From assembly GCA_003427395.1 (NCBI GenBank), contig BFEA01000673.1:93270-130562 (forward strand): DNA of 37,293 nucleotides, read 5' to 3'. Source of the stretch: Chara braunii (Eukaryota > Streptophyta > Charophyceae > Charales > Characeae). Position numbers and translations under genes: made by a program. The notes beneath the pieces are model-generated. The model had not been told where the DNA came from and did not search any database. It saw only the letters and a program-made list of their open reading frames with translations. Positions 1-9,963 of the stretch are shown here, one piece after another (the first letter of the stretch is position 1; each line of letters opens with the position of its first letter).

Positions 1-52
1 CACACCCACCCCCCACACCCACCCACCCACACACACACACACACACATACAC
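1..52. repeat. (CA)n / CCCACA microsatellite
   Basis: Simple CA-rich sequence opens the window, first as CCCACC variants and then as pure CA dinucleotides. It carries no coding signal. Confidence 0.9.
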
Positions 53-79
53 ATTAATATTTTTAAGTTTGCTATCAAT

Positions 80-150
80 GGTTGTTGTTGGGGTTTGAAC
101 CCACGCGCTGATTTGAAATACGCAACTGCCCTAACCACATAGGTGGATTG
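80..150 (-). repeat. tRNA-like remnant (possible SINE head)
   Basis: On the minus strand there is a good B-box/T-arm match (GGGTTCAAACCC, at 92-103) and, about 36 nt upstream, an A-box-like TGGTTAGGGCAG (127-140). The two boxes are closer than in a normal tRNA and I cannot pair an acceptor stem, so this is a degenerate tRNA-like sequence, perhaps from a SINE, and not a functional tRNA gene. Confidence 0.35.
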
Positions 151-289
151 GGTCCCTGTGTGGTTTTGGGGACTGCTTCTTTATGAAGTGTATCCGACGT
201 CGGGCAGCTGACAGGTCAGAATGTGCCTATGTGTCCAAACCCTAGCGTTCCACAGTGTGGCAGGCGGGTCCAGTCCCGCAATTTTCAAG

Positions 290-645
290 CACCAAATCTG
301 GCGATTTTTCGTGCTCAGACGAATTGAGGAAAAACTCTGAAAATTTGAGATCCCCTAGATTAAGTTGTGATCTTTCTAGGAAAAAGATCAAAAAAAAAAA
401 AAAAAATTTAGACCGTGAAATAAATGCCGCGCCGTTTAGTTGCACTGCCCATTTTTGTCATTTTTGTACGTGTTGGCCAACGGAAAAAGTACCCCAACTT
501 CCGTGATGTTTTGCGCTCAGAAGCATAACTCCACAACTCTGAAAATTAATAGGCCTGTAGACTAGGTTGTCATCTTTTTACGAAAAATATTTAAAAAAAT
601 TAAAAAAATATTTAAGGTCGTGAAATAAACACCGCGCCAATTCGT
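290..645. repeat. Imperfect direct repeat of ~150 bp
   Basis: The stretch at about 290-440 recurs diverged at about 500-645. Shared landmarks are ACTCTGAAAATT, a TAGACTAGGTTGT-like block, an A-rich tract, and GTGAAATAAAYRCCGCGCC near the right end of each unit. No reading frame looks like a gene. From 645 to 790 I see nothing further. Confidence 0.55.
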
Positions 646-789
646 CCTATATTCAGTTTTTGGGGTCTTTTGCTGCTAATACGTTATTCGTTAAAATAGG
701 ACATTATATTGTGTCCTCTTTCAAACGAATTCAGTTTCGGCTCCAGCCTAAGCAACCTAGGCATACCCATCCACTCGCCCCATATGCAA

Positions 790-1085
790 AAGTGTGCTGA
801 GATCCATACTTGTTTATAATGAGCAAGGTGTGTCTGATATGCGGAAGTGTGTCGAGATCCATACGTATGTATAATTCCGATGAGCAAGGCGCCTTGACTG
901 TATCCTTATCGGAGAAGTTTGATAAGTGTTCTGAGATCCATACTAAGTCTTATTTTCGATTGTGATGAGCAAGGCGCTTTGATTGTATCCTTGTCGGAGA
1001 AGTTTGATAAGTGTGCTGAGATCCATACTTATTTCTGATTGTGATGAGCAAGGTGCCTTGATTGTGATGACCAAGGTGCCTTGAG
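790..1085. repeat. Tandem repeat, unit ~80 bp
   Basis: The phrase GTGTGCTGAGATCCATACT or a close variant starts near 792, 847, 926 and 1011, each followed by a GATGAGCAAGG block and, in the later units, by a TATCCTTRTCGGAGAAGTTTG block. Spacing is about 55, 79 and 85 bp. It is non-coding. Confidence 0.75.
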
Positions 1086-1239
1086 CAGCACAACCTGTGA
1101 CCCCCATTGATGGATAATCACAGCAACACAATGACGTCGAATCCTTGTTGTGTTTGAATGTTGGAACGTCGAAAGTTCCGGTGGGCAGAGATGAGGAAGG
1201 GCAGAAGGGAACTACCGCGCTTACTGCTCCGTTGCTCTT

Positions 1240-1345
1240 ATGGGTGCCACATAGTGCGCCGGCCCACATCGTGGTCGGCCACCTTAATCCAGGCCGACTT
1301 CATGTCGGGCACTGGTCTTATGGGTGCCACATAGTGCGCCGCGTT
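1240..1345. repeat. Short direct repeat of ~24 bp
   Basis: CTTATGGGTGCCACATAGTG (continuing into CGCCG) occurs at about 1238 and again at about 1318, with a GTCGGCC/GGCCGAC inverted pair between the copies. Function unknown. Confidence 0.6.
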
Positions 1346-1361
1346 GCGGTGATACGAGCGG

Positions 1362-1436
1362 AAAAAGGGATTTGAACCCCCGACCTTACATTTCTCACAC
1401 ATGGCTTGTGAATGATGTAGCGTAAGCTCACGCCCG
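1362..1436 (-). repeat. tRNA-like sequence, probably non-functional
   Basis: Minus-strand reading shows a T-arm (GGGGGTTCAAATCCC, 1367-1381), a 5-bp TCACA/TGTGA stem with a 7-nt loop resembling an anticodon arm (1393-1411), and an A-box-like TGAGCTTACGC. The base before the putative CCA anticodon is G where tRNAs have U, and the acceptor ends do not pair. A tRNA-derived SINE or pseudo-tRNA fits better than a working tRNA gene. From 1440 to 1820 I see no gene. Confidence 0.35.
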
Positions 1437-1819
1437 TGCCTATATAGGCAAGGCGCGCTCTCGCAGCGGAACAATCAACAGGAAAAAGTTATGGGTGCAT
1501 CCGAGCAGTGGGGCGGAACAGGCAGTTGGACAGCAGGCGACCACTGCGGTGAATTCAGAGAAACCAGTGCCCCCATAGAGTTACTCCCAGCGAGGTCGTT
1601 ACGTGATGGCGCAGGGGCGACTCACAGCACGCGGGAACACAAGCAGCACCGCAGACGGCACGTGGAAATGCAAGATGAATCTCACGCTCGCGACTGTGTC
1701 TAAAACTACCATGCACCCCAAAAAAAATTTCCACAAGTGGACTAATTCTAAGAGCAGTACAAAAGCAGAACAGGACGAGCGCAGGTGAAAACAAACGAGC
1801 ACCGTCATTGGCAAGCAAT

Positions 1820-2850
1820 TCGAAAAGACACGCGAGAACACAAACGCCTTCAAATAGGAAACTTGCAAACCGACGTGACAAGCAAGGGGCAGCAGTCCAA
1901 TGTCACGCCTTACTTTCGACACACAACATACACTGAAATTGAATCGCACAAGGCACCGACATCGAAAGTTCGGATATCGGCGGACTACAGCCTATTCGCC
2001 CCGCCGACGACGATCTTATGCATGTTGTTGTACATGCAATATAAATCATAGAGCGCAACACGAGTTGTTCCACTGCACCAAAAGAGACTAAGAGAACGTT
2101 GTTGAAGGGCTAAAAGACACGCGAGAGCACAAACGCCTTCGAGTAGCAAATTTGGAAACCGACGTGACAGGCCAGGGGCAGCAACCCAATTTCATGCCTT
2201 ACTTTCCACACACAACATGCACAGAAAGTGAATCGCACAAGGCACCAGCATCGAAAGTTCGGATACCGGCGGAGCACAGCCTCTTCGCCCACCCCGACGT
2301 GAGAAGCAAGGGGCAGCAATCCAATTTAACGCCTTACTTTCCACACACAACATACTGAGAAATTGAATGGCACAAGGCACCGACATCGAAATTCTGGATA
2401 TCGGCGGACTACAGCCTCTTCGCCCCCACCCCCGACAAGAGTCTTATGAAGGTTGTCGTACATGCAATAATAATCATAGAGCGCAACACGAGTTGTTCCA
2501 CTGCATGAAAAGAGACTAAGAGAACGTCATTTAAGGGTTAGAAGACACGCGAGAACACAAATGCCTTCAAATAGCAAAATTGCAAACCGTCGTGACAAGC
2601 AAGGGGCAACAATCCAATTTCACGCCTTACTTTCCACACACAACATACAGAGGAAGTGAATCGCACAAGGCACCGACATCGAAAGTTCGGATGCCGGCGG
2701 AGTACAGCCTCTTCGCCCCCCCACCGACAACAATCTTATGTACCACAACCTACATAAGATTGTTGTCGGGGGGGGGGAAGAGGCTGTAGTCCGCCGATAT
2801 ACGAACTTTCGATGTCGGTGCCCCGTGCGTTTCACTTGCAATAGAAATCA
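1820..2850. repeat. Tandem array, unit ~290 bp (about 3.5 units)
   Basis: The landmark GCAAGGGGCAGCA recurs at about 1883, 2172, 2304 and 2599, and each unit shares CACGCCTTACTTTCNACAC, a GCACAAGGCACCGACATCG block, one copy of the 22-bp AAGTTCGGATNYCGGCGGAC motif, and GAGCGCAACACRARTTGTT. The unit starting near 2304 is incomplete on its left. No continuous coding potential is visible; the ORFs here translate repeats. Confidence 0.8.
2669..2822. repeat. Near-perfect hairpin, ~72-bp arms and 8-nt loop
   Basis: The left arm at 2669-2742 is mirrored by 2751-2822 as reverse complement, with CCACAACC between them. The arm contains the 22-bp AAGTTCGGAT-type motif and a C-run/G-run pair. It lies at the right edge of the 290-bp array and looks like an inverted duplication of the array unit. 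From 2850 to 3131 I see no gene. Confidence 0.85.
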
Positions 2851-3131
2851 TAGAGCGCAACACAAATTGTTTCACTGCACGACAAGAGACTCAGGCGACG
2901 AAGTCCACACATGAGAAAGTCATCCAACTACAAGAAAACAATGTTGAACTGCACGAAAAGAGTACCACTGCCATACCGACAGCGAGCATCCCAAAGACAA
3001 CGAGAAACAGACCCAATGAAGAAAACAATGTTGAACTCAGAAAGACAGTTGAATAATGTCTTATGTTACCAAATACAATCGTCATAGAATGAAATACATT
3101 TAAAGAATTTTGTACAAGTCATTGAAAACTG

Positions 3132-3710
3132 TCAAAGACAACGTGATTCCAAGAGACATGTTGTCAGTTGTCGTTTAATAACAGACAAATCTTTACTCGA
3201 GAATCTGAAAGGGGGTCGATCACCACGTTGCAACAGCGTTGCAAATGTCAACATGAACACCCCGCAACTAGCTCCATTCACTTGCCTTGGAACTCCTTCC
3301 ACAACAATTTTTCTGACCATAGTCTTCCAACTCCTATCCGACCGGCTATGTGAGGTGTGACGTTCTAAATATTGTACAATCAACTCGAAAACACTAAGGT
3401 AGAAACTGGAATCGGCTTTAACGTGAGGAAAAGAGTCACAAATTTCGAAGACATTGTCTCTCAAATTAACGGAAAGGAGGATCCAGTGATCGTTATGTTT
3501 GTGCACCGGAACGAAGATCATATCGAATTGAAGCAGATCTACGTTTTTAGCCCACCTCTCCACCCCAGTGTGTCCTCGAAGTTGCAGCATACTGAAGAAG
3601 AAAGAATTGAAACTGAAGATTTGAAGGCCTGATGGCCGTGCACGTGTCGCGGATGCCGTCGACCCCAAAAGGGCCATGTAGAAATTCACCACCTCATCGT
3701 TGATCTTGCA
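3132..3710 (-). pseudogene. Ulp1/SENP-type (C48) cysteine protease domain, 5'-truncated
   Basis: An open minus-strand frame of about 190 codons begins at INDEVVNFYMALL and matches the protease exon at 8333-9036 along its whole length. The C48 catalytic set is complete: His in NDHW (codon 3486-3488), Asp in the following CDSF, Gln in PRQVNG (3282-3284) and Cys in GASCGVFM (3264-3266). Such enzymes cleave SUMO-like modifiers, and transposons often carry them. The frame stays open rightward to 4355 only because it runs antisense to gene 1 copy A, so the homologous part stops near 3705. No N-terminal half and no credible start exist. The junction reads TGCAAG before ATCAACGATGAG, which could be an old splice acceptor. 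Confidence 0.75.
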
Positions 3711-3711
3711 A

Positions 3712-5059
3712 TTTGCTTGCAAGGCAGGGGGAAGCCAAAGAAAGGCGCGGAGGAGAAAACTTTCTACGTCCAAGTTCCAGAGACGGATGTCCACTGGTGG
3801 AAGGAATTGGTGGACTTGACGGACCGCGAGAAGAAAAGGCTGTTCAACGGCGTCTTGAACCTTAACGTCGTGTGGGTTCAAACGAGTAGCAAAAAGTTGG
3901 CCGGGCAGGGGAAGTTCAGTGTCAAGAAGATGGTCGACATAATAAAAATGGACCGGATTATGCTGAGGCTGTGGTACTACGTGGAGTTCGAGTACGAGGA
4001 AATAGATAAGCGGGAGTGGAATGCCAACTCCACGTTCTTCAAGTCCAAGAAGCAACTGTTCGGAGAGTTCAAGGACAGAGGTCTCGACGACAAGCTTTGG
4101 AACGAGAGCAGGAAATTTTTCACGGACAGGTGTTAACACGACAACAACATCAAGAGAATGGCGGCCCTCGTCAACGACCAGCATTTCCCGGCGGAGTGGA
4201 ACCGTGTCGTCCTTTCGGTGATAACTGGAGATCGCGCCAAAGGCAAAAAAAACCCTCGGGGCGTTGATGAATGCATCAAAATTATGTGGACAAGGACAAG
4301 CGCATTGACGACGCTGGCCCAGTTTAACGTCGACCCATTGAGTGCCATAGATCATAAGGAGGCACTGTGAAAACTAGGGCATCAGCTACGCTCCCACACT
4401 GCGTGCTCGACTTGTGCGGTACTGTGGACCGTGCGCAATGGGACTTTGGGGCATTCGCGTCTCTGAGTGAGTTGTTGGGCTTCGTTTGTCAGGACTACTG
4501 GACATTGGTGGTGTTCGTCCCCTGCATGTGGAACCTCTCCTTCATGACATGTTTGTCTGCGCTTGGGGCTACCCGATGCTACACGGGGCAGTGGGTTCGG
4601 AAGACGGCATCGAAGAAGACGCATCAGTTCGGAAACAGCGTCTGGGAGGAGCCAGATGTGATGCACATTCTTTTCAAAGGCGAGGATCCTCGACTACTGA
4701 CTCACCCGGTGTACGAGGGAGTTGTTGCTGAAGACGATGCCGCCGCTCTCCGGAGGAAACAGAAAGTGACACCCACGGATGCGGAGGAGAAGTTTTTCAA
4801 GTCTTTGACTTTCACGGACATCGGAAACCTGACCCAGAGGGGGGCTCTGTACAAAAACGGCGAGCGAAATCCGAATCAGTTGTGCAATCAGCTTCTTTTC
4901 TTCTCTAGTGTGGCGGATGCCGTGCTGTTCTTGGGCAAGCCGCACGCGCAGGTGGTGTGGAGTCTGCTTCAGCAGGGAAGGCACGTCTTGGCCATGGATG
5001 GGGATACAACACAACTCGAATACACCGTGCAGTATGTCACCCATGAAGTGTCGTCCTAG
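3712..5059 (+). pseudogene. Gene 1 copy A, part 1: methyltransferase-like core, 5'-truncated and frameshifted
   Basis: This aligns with copy B (14000-15330) over its length. Segment 3717-4136 gives a helical region (VPETDVHWWKEL ... MLRLWYYVEFEYEE). After an in-frame TAA at 4134 the frame continues to about 4360, then shifts for 4367-5059. The last block resembles a permuted N4/N6 DNA methyltransferase: a strand-turn block CVLDLCGTVD followed by YWTLVVFVP sits where motif IV (DPPY) would be, and ERNPNQLCNQLL ... VLFLGKPHAQVVWSLLQQG RHVLAMDGD sits where 'EKP..L', motif I and the acidic GRxxIGxE turn would be. Both catalytic motifs are absent, so methylation is unlikely. The ParB-like part is missing because the copy is cut at about 3712 against an inverted Ulp1 fragment. 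A TAG at 5057 ends the open block. Confidence 0.65.
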
Positions 5060-6023
5060 GCTTACCCATGCGATTTCCACCATGTCGTGGTCGAGCCCGT
5101 TTATGACCTGAACAAGGACATGTTCTTCAAGTTGACTCCGAAGAAAAGGCGCCAGGTCTACTCCTTCCTTTACGGCGAACAACCAAGGTTGAGATTTGAC
5201 CCGCAGTACGTGGTGCGGAAGGAAGTCACCATTGCGGTCCTCCAAAGCTACCGCGGAGCGAGTCGGGCCGGCGCTGTGAGCTTCATTAAGAGGCTGAAAT
5301 ATGTTTTTTTTAACGAGGATGTTGTCGATCCGGCCGACTTCACTTTGGATAAGTACAAGCTGGCATTCGGTGAGGAGGACGACTTCAATATCGAGACTGA
5401 GCAGGAGGAGAGCGTTGAGGACGACCTCTTCGATTTGGACGAGAAATTGGCGATCTTCAACGCCCAGGTTTCTGAGTCGCCATCAGTATGCAAACCGGGG
5501 ATACCTCTTGCTACACCTACCTCGGGCGGTCCCACGTCCGTGTCCTCCTCAGCGCCTGTCAAGAGGGGTGGGTTGTCCCGTCTGAGGAGTTCGCCGGGGG
5601 AGCCTATTCGTCTCACGCCTTCAACCCGAACGTCTTCGACCCGACCATCCAGTTCCTCCGGACCATCCGCATCTCAAGGCTCCTGCGACTCCCTTCCACA
5701 TGGGCGACAAACATACCTTCTCCACAGCCGAAGATTGGGGCCATGATATCGTGTGGCACCCAGACCATTTCCAGCCAGTCCTTCTCGACAACAAATGGGC
5801 AGTAGCTGTGAGGGACGTAAGTGGAGGATGGATATATGACGATCGTTGGGACCTCGAGAGATTCAAATCTCGCGCCTACGATGCGGTATTGGAGAGATTA
5901 AGTGAGGTCAATCGACGAAGTAAGGACGACCCTGCTGTGCGCCAATACGGGGACACGCTGTTCGATTTATTGCAGACAAATAAATGGTTGGAAGTGTCCT
6001 CTACGTTCTACGCCCTTCCGTGA
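5060..6023 (+). pseudogene. Gene 1 copy A, part 2: post-methyltransferase region and WGHD domain
   Basis: Directly after the TAG at 5057 the same frame continues (AYPCDF ... VYDLNKDMFFKLTPKKRRQV) and matches copy B at 15330-15600, so that stop is internal. The region around residues FGEEDDFNIETEQEESVEDD is acidic, then Ser/Pro-rich. Near 5700 the frame shifts, and 5701-6023 encodes a compact domain containing AEDWGHDIVWHPDHFQPV and ending WLEVSSTFYALP. Copy B has the same domain (EADWGHDMIWH ... WLELSDDFYDLE). I do not know this domain. The TGA at 6021 is probably also a nonsense change, because SPSITQVSWELP after it aligns with SPSKKKVNWKVTP of copy B. Confidence 0.6.
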
Positions 6024-7406
6024 AGCCCGTCAATTACGCAAGTGAGTTGGGAGTTGCCTGCGGTCACCCCGCTGGTAGGAGTTGAGAAGCGCAAGTCTCG
6101 CGGAAAGGACGGCGAAAGGAAATGGTGACGGCGGCGGGCTACGACGTACCGGAGGTGGAAGTGAACAGCCTTCAACGAAACAACGGTCTATGGGACACAA
6201 GGTCGGCGGAGAGGGGAAAAAGGGCAGCCGGGAGAAGAAAAAACCTCGCAGTGGAGAGAAGACAAAGCATCAAAGAGGAGACGGGCAGGTGTCCGATGTC
6301 GACCGCGACGAGGATGGTGGGGTTCTGGTGGTGACAGGCAGCACCTCAATGGAGACGGCGAACGACTTCAGGTCTGGGTGGATTACGCGGCCTGCCGAGC
6401 AGGAACCTGTGATTAGCTCCACCAGCGGAACACAGTATACCGATGCTGTTGGCGAGGCAGTTGTAGCAAAGAATGGAACTTGCCTCTCTCTGCTCCAAAA
6501 ACGGTTGGTGGATTGTCTTGGATCTATCCGAACCTCGGAGACGACATCGTCGTCCGGAACTCAGTGCCTTCCGGAAAGCGAGACGACAACATACCACGGA
6601 TCCGGCAGCGACAAGCTCCAACAATGTTCGGTTTCGCCTCAAAAGGAAGTTCGGATTAATCCGAACCGGGAAGCCAGTACCGTTGAGAGAGCACAGCGGT
6701 CTGCGGAACTCGAACGGGTGGTCCGGGTTTCCGAAAACCTTGCCGGCGAAATTCGGATTCATCGAACCAGGAGGACGTGTCCGCCATGATAGACGACCGG
6801 TGTCACGACGCCGTAATGCTGTGCATGGAAGTCCACAAGGTGCTGCAGGCAGATTGTCCGACTGAGGGTGAGTTAGCGACCAGTTTCAATGTCGAGCCCT
6901 GCACACTCGAAGCCGAATGCCTGGTGACGGTACGCGATGAGTTAGCAGTCTTAAGCGACTCTCCGGTGAAAGCGGACACGTCGTCGCCGTTGGAAACTGC
7001 GGGGGCTCGGATGAATCCGAACTAGGGTCCTGTGAGCATGTCCCTCCCTGATGCAGGTTTGGAGACTATCGTAATTCGGATTCATCCGAGACACACGGTC
7101 GAAGGACTTCACGGTTGTTGACTTCTGACGACTTTGGACAAGGACGATTCTGCCGACGACCGGATTGCTTTACCACTCGGCGACGTCGGGATGGAGCAAC
7201 AAGTTCAACCGGCATACGGCGACCCCTTGTACTCCGGCCTTCACGACGAGGCGATGGGAGAGGGCGTTCTGAAGAAGTCCTCTGACGCTGTTGGAGATAG
7301 ATTTCTCTATTTGAGTGACGACAATAAAGACACAGCGCACGAGGACAAGAAGTTAAGGGGGGGAGAGTTGTTGTTGGACATCCATGGGACCTTGAGCACA
7401 ACATAG
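6024..7406 (+). pseudogene. Gene 1 copy A, part 3: low-complexity linker with embedded palindromes
   Basis: This is the counterpart of the Gly/Ser/acidic linker at 16290-17317 in copy B. Open blocks at 6082-6789, 6777-7025 and 7134-7406 are rich in Arg, Ser, Thr, Glu and Asp and have no recognisable fold. TCGGATNNATCCGA-type palindromes interrupt or form part of the coding sequence near 6519, 6651, 6752, 7007 and 7076, giving peptides such as VRINPN, GSIRTS and RMNPN. The last block stops at TAG 7404-7406, 15 nt before the ATG of gene 2 and in the same frame. Which frame was original between 6.8 and 7.1 kb is unclear. Confidence 0.4.
6519..7089. repeat. Cluster of five TCGGATNNATCCGA palindromes
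   Basis: Copies lie at about 6519 (degenerate), 6651-6664 (perfect; 18 bp GTTCGGATTAATCCGAAC at 6649-6666), 6752-6767 (one base lost), 7007-7020 and 7076-7089. They fall in the gene 1 linker. Similar but distinct motifs occupy the same linker in copy B. Confidence 0.8.
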
Positions 7407-7421
7407 TACGACACAGTGGCG

Positions 7422-8237
7422 ATGGAGGAAACCCAACCTGTCGATATTGTGGACGTCGACGCTCTTTGTCCGGAGACGGACAGACTAAAATTGCCTGTCA
7501 CGGACGTGGAGGATTTCCGCCATCGGGATGGGGATGAATTCATGCCGTCTCCGTTCATCGACGCCGACATCTCGAACCTGTCAAGTTTCCCTGTGAGTTT
7601 GGAGCACGTCGTCGCCGCGTCGACGCGCACGGAGGCGCCAATCGTACTGGGACTGCCATCGGTGCGCTCTGGTGACGTGGAAGCTAAGCCTGGTAAGCAC
7701 TGTCTTCCTCTGCTTGCTTCCCGCTCGTCAGCCCGTTCGTGAAGTGTTGTTTGCTTCGTCGATTTTGGGGAGGTGTGTAGGTGGCCGCCAACTAGATTGT
7801 GGCGATGTGCTTCGTGAGGTGCTGTTTGCTTGGTTGCTCTTGCGAGGTTGTGTTGTTGATCTCCTGCTGAACTGTCTGGGTGGCTATTTCTTGTACAGGT
7901 CGACGAGCTCTTGGACAAACACACATGTCGCAGGAGCCGCCTGCCCTCGCCAGGTTGTCACTCCTGGTTGCGGGAGGCACTGGTCGTCGCAATGTCACCG
8001 ATTCGTTTCCGGGGGAGATCAAACCTCGGGGCCCTCCCAGAAGGGTTGTCGTGCCCGTATAGGGCCCTCGCGCTAGACTCGTTGCAGAGGCAGCGGGTGT
8101 TGCCGAAAAAGACTGCAAGGAAATCCTTCTCGAGGCTTGCAGGGATATAGAGAACGACAGTGCTAGTTTAGAATCAATTCTGTGTGGAAGGTCCAGAAGT
8201 AGGGGTGACGTTATGCGTGAACTTTTCCGGCCACAGA
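7422..8237 (+). pseudogene. Gene 2 copy A, N-terminal exons (Ulp1 gene)
   Basis: The start is the ATG at 7422, chosen because the ten bases GGCGATGGAG around it are identical at the start of copy B (17351). Exon 1 (7422-7692) is acidic: PVDIVDVDALCPETD ... DFRHRDGDEFMPSPF. It ends at a good donor (CTG/GTAAGC) and joins after TTGTACAG at 7898. Exon 2 (7899-8237) reads GRRALGQTHMSQEPPALARL ... with one in-frame TAG at 8060, after which the frame stays open (RLVAEAAGVAEKDCKEILLEACRDIE). A weak donor at 8238 (AGA/GTAGCG) has the phase needed for the exon at 8333. The single stop suggests recent decay, or an exon boundary that I misplaced. The function of this extension is unknown. Confidence 0.5.
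7693..7898 (+). other. Intron 1 of gene 2 copy A
   Basis: GTAAGCAC donor at 7693 and a pyrimidine-rich TTTCTTGTACAG acceptor ending at 7898. The joined frame stays open downstream. The homologous intron in copy B has the same donor word GTAAGCA. Confidence 0.6.
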
Positions 8238-8332
8238 GTAGCGGTTCGTCGGGCCATGGCCGCTAGGACGGCATTTTCTCATAGTGCCCCATCCTTTGTG
8301 CTTGCTGTGTGCTGCGGGTGTTTGTTGAACAG

Positions 8333-9036
8333 GGTTTCCTCGAGATGGAAGAGCAGTCCTTGAAGACCTTATATGCTCCCGATTGCCGCTCACTATCATC
8401 GTCGAGCGTTTGCCGTCGCGCAATTTACAGGTATCCATCAAGGACATCGTCGCACTCGTGGATGGATCCGGGGAGCTCAACGATGAGGTCGTCAATTTCT
8501 ACATGGCGATGCTACTGGACGACTGCGGCCGGACTGCTGCTGCCAAGAAGACGTACACCTTTAACTCTTTCTTCGCCTCTACATTGCTTCTGCGAGGTCC
8601 GACAGTTGTTAGCAGATGGGCTAAAGATGTGGACCTCCTGTCTCATGACCTCGTCTTGGCACCAGTGCACAAGGACGGCGAACACTGGAGCCTTTTCGCC
8701 ATTGACTTCTCTAGACGTGTTTTGGAAATCTATGATTCTTTATCGTGTTCGTCATCCAAAGATGACTTCTACTCCGCACTTTTAGATAAATCTGTTAAAT
8801 TTTTGAACACGGTGGCAGGTGCCGCCGGTGATAGTCGCACTTTCGACCACTTCGCTCGCGAGGTCAGCGTGAAAGGTGTCCCTCGGCAGCACGACGGGGC
8901 TAGTTGTGGGGTGTTCATGTTGATGTTCGCTTCCTGTTTGGCGAGAGGTTTACGTCCACCTTTTGGTTTCTCCCATAGACACATCTCCTCTATCAGAGCT
9001 AGACTAGCTTTGACGATTTGCGATGTTGGTAGGTAA
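8333..9036 (+). CDS. Ulp1/SENP-like (C48) cysteine protease, C-terminal exon of gene 2 copy A
   Basis: The exon begins after a TTGAACAG acceptor at 8332 and runs open to TAA at 9034. After GRAVLEDLICSRLPLTIIV it contains the C48 peptidase domain: ELNDEVVNFYMAML, then His in GEHWSLFAID (8683-8685), Asp in IYDSL (8734-8736), Gln in PRQHDG (8887-8889) and Cys in GASCGVFM (8905-8907). All four active-site positions are present and the domain, about 190 residues, is the usual length. Enzymes of this family hydrolyse SUMO-type isopeptides or precursors, normally in the nucleus. No ATG is used here, so the exon depends on upstream exons. It is the best-preserved coding block of the A/B/C element family and closely resembles the inverted fragment at 3132-3710. 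Its role in the element is unknown. Confidence 0.8.
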
Positions 9037-9496
9037 GCGTCTATCTTTTTGCTGATCATGTGCTCTAGAAAAGTTGACTTAGAAGAACATTTCGTTCTTC
9101 TCCGGACGAAATGTGTTCCTTTTCATTTTTTTCGAGAGAGACTGGTGGGTGTTCTCGGTTTGGTTCAGAGCAGAACTGACTGTCACTGACAGGATATGTC
9201 TGGGTGAAATTGTCATGTCCCCGGCGTGTTGGTCGTCGACAATATTGTTCTTTCTCATTGGCTTTCAATTCTCGCGAACGTCCCCGTTGTTGGGGCGCCT
9301 GTTTCGTGATTGGCTTTCTCACTTTCGTCATTTTGTGTCTTGTGTGGTGTGATGTTCTGCCCACTAACTCGGATGCATCCGAACTCCAACTATCTCTATG
9401 CTTTTCTGCCTCTCTCTCGAACCTTCCCTATCGTCTACACTCATCTATGCGTTTTAACTTTGAATGTCGTGAGACATTACAGAGAAGAAAATATAA
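9037..9496. other. 3' flank of gene 2 copy A
   Basis: No coding signal. It is T-rich and holds one perfect TCGGATGCATCCGA palindrome at 9369-9382. No terminal inverted repeat or polyadenylation signal could be assigned with confidence. Confidence 0.4.
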
Positions 9497-9720
9497 CACA
9501 AGGGCCTCTTTATTCATTTGATGGTCCGTCTGGCCCTCCACGCTGGGTGCTTTTTGATGGCCCAAATATACAACACAAGGGCCTCTTTGTACATTTGATG
9601 GCCCGTCTGGCCCTCCGCGCTGGGTGCTTTTTGATGGCCCGAAAATGCAACACAATGGCCTCTTTATACATTTGATGGCCCGTCTGGCCCTCCGCGCTAG
9701 CCCTCCTCGCCGATTGGTGC
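9490..9720. repeat. Tandem repeat, unit ~76 bp x3
   Basis: CACAAGGGCCTCTTT or a close variant starts at about 9497, 9573 and 9650. Each unit continues with ATTTGATGGYCCGTCTGGCC and GCTGGGTGCTTTTTGATGG. The ORFs across it are translations of the repeat. Confidence 0.85.
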
Positions 9721-9821
9721 TACAAAGTGACACAAACGGAATTGAGCTGGCACTCTAGAAGAAATAAACACTGTATGATTGGTCCTCAATTTTCGAAAAT
9801 AGGATTTCAAGATTCAACTTC

Positions 9822-9854
9822 GTCTCTCTCTCTCTCTCTTTCTCGCTCCCTCTT

Positions 9855-9926
<72 letters not shown>

Positions 9927-9963
9927 TGTCTCTCTCTCTCTCTCTCGCGCGCGCGCACACACA
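9822..9963. repeat. (CT)n microsatellite with CG/CA tail
   Basis: Nearly pure CT dinucleotides with a few TTT and GTCT interruptions, then CGCGCGCG and CACACA. The Ser-Leu and Arg-Glu ORFs on either strand are artefacts of this repeat. Confidence 0.95.

Noticed and set aside
1362-1436. Functional tRNA gene on the minus strand
   Set aside because: The T-arm and an anticodon-like arm exist, but the loop lacks U33 and the acceptor stem does not pair.
3711-4355. N-terminal half of the 407-codon minus-strand frame
   Set aside because: It is antisense to gene 1 copy A, whose plus-strand frame aligns with copy B. Only the part left of about 3710 matches Ulp1.
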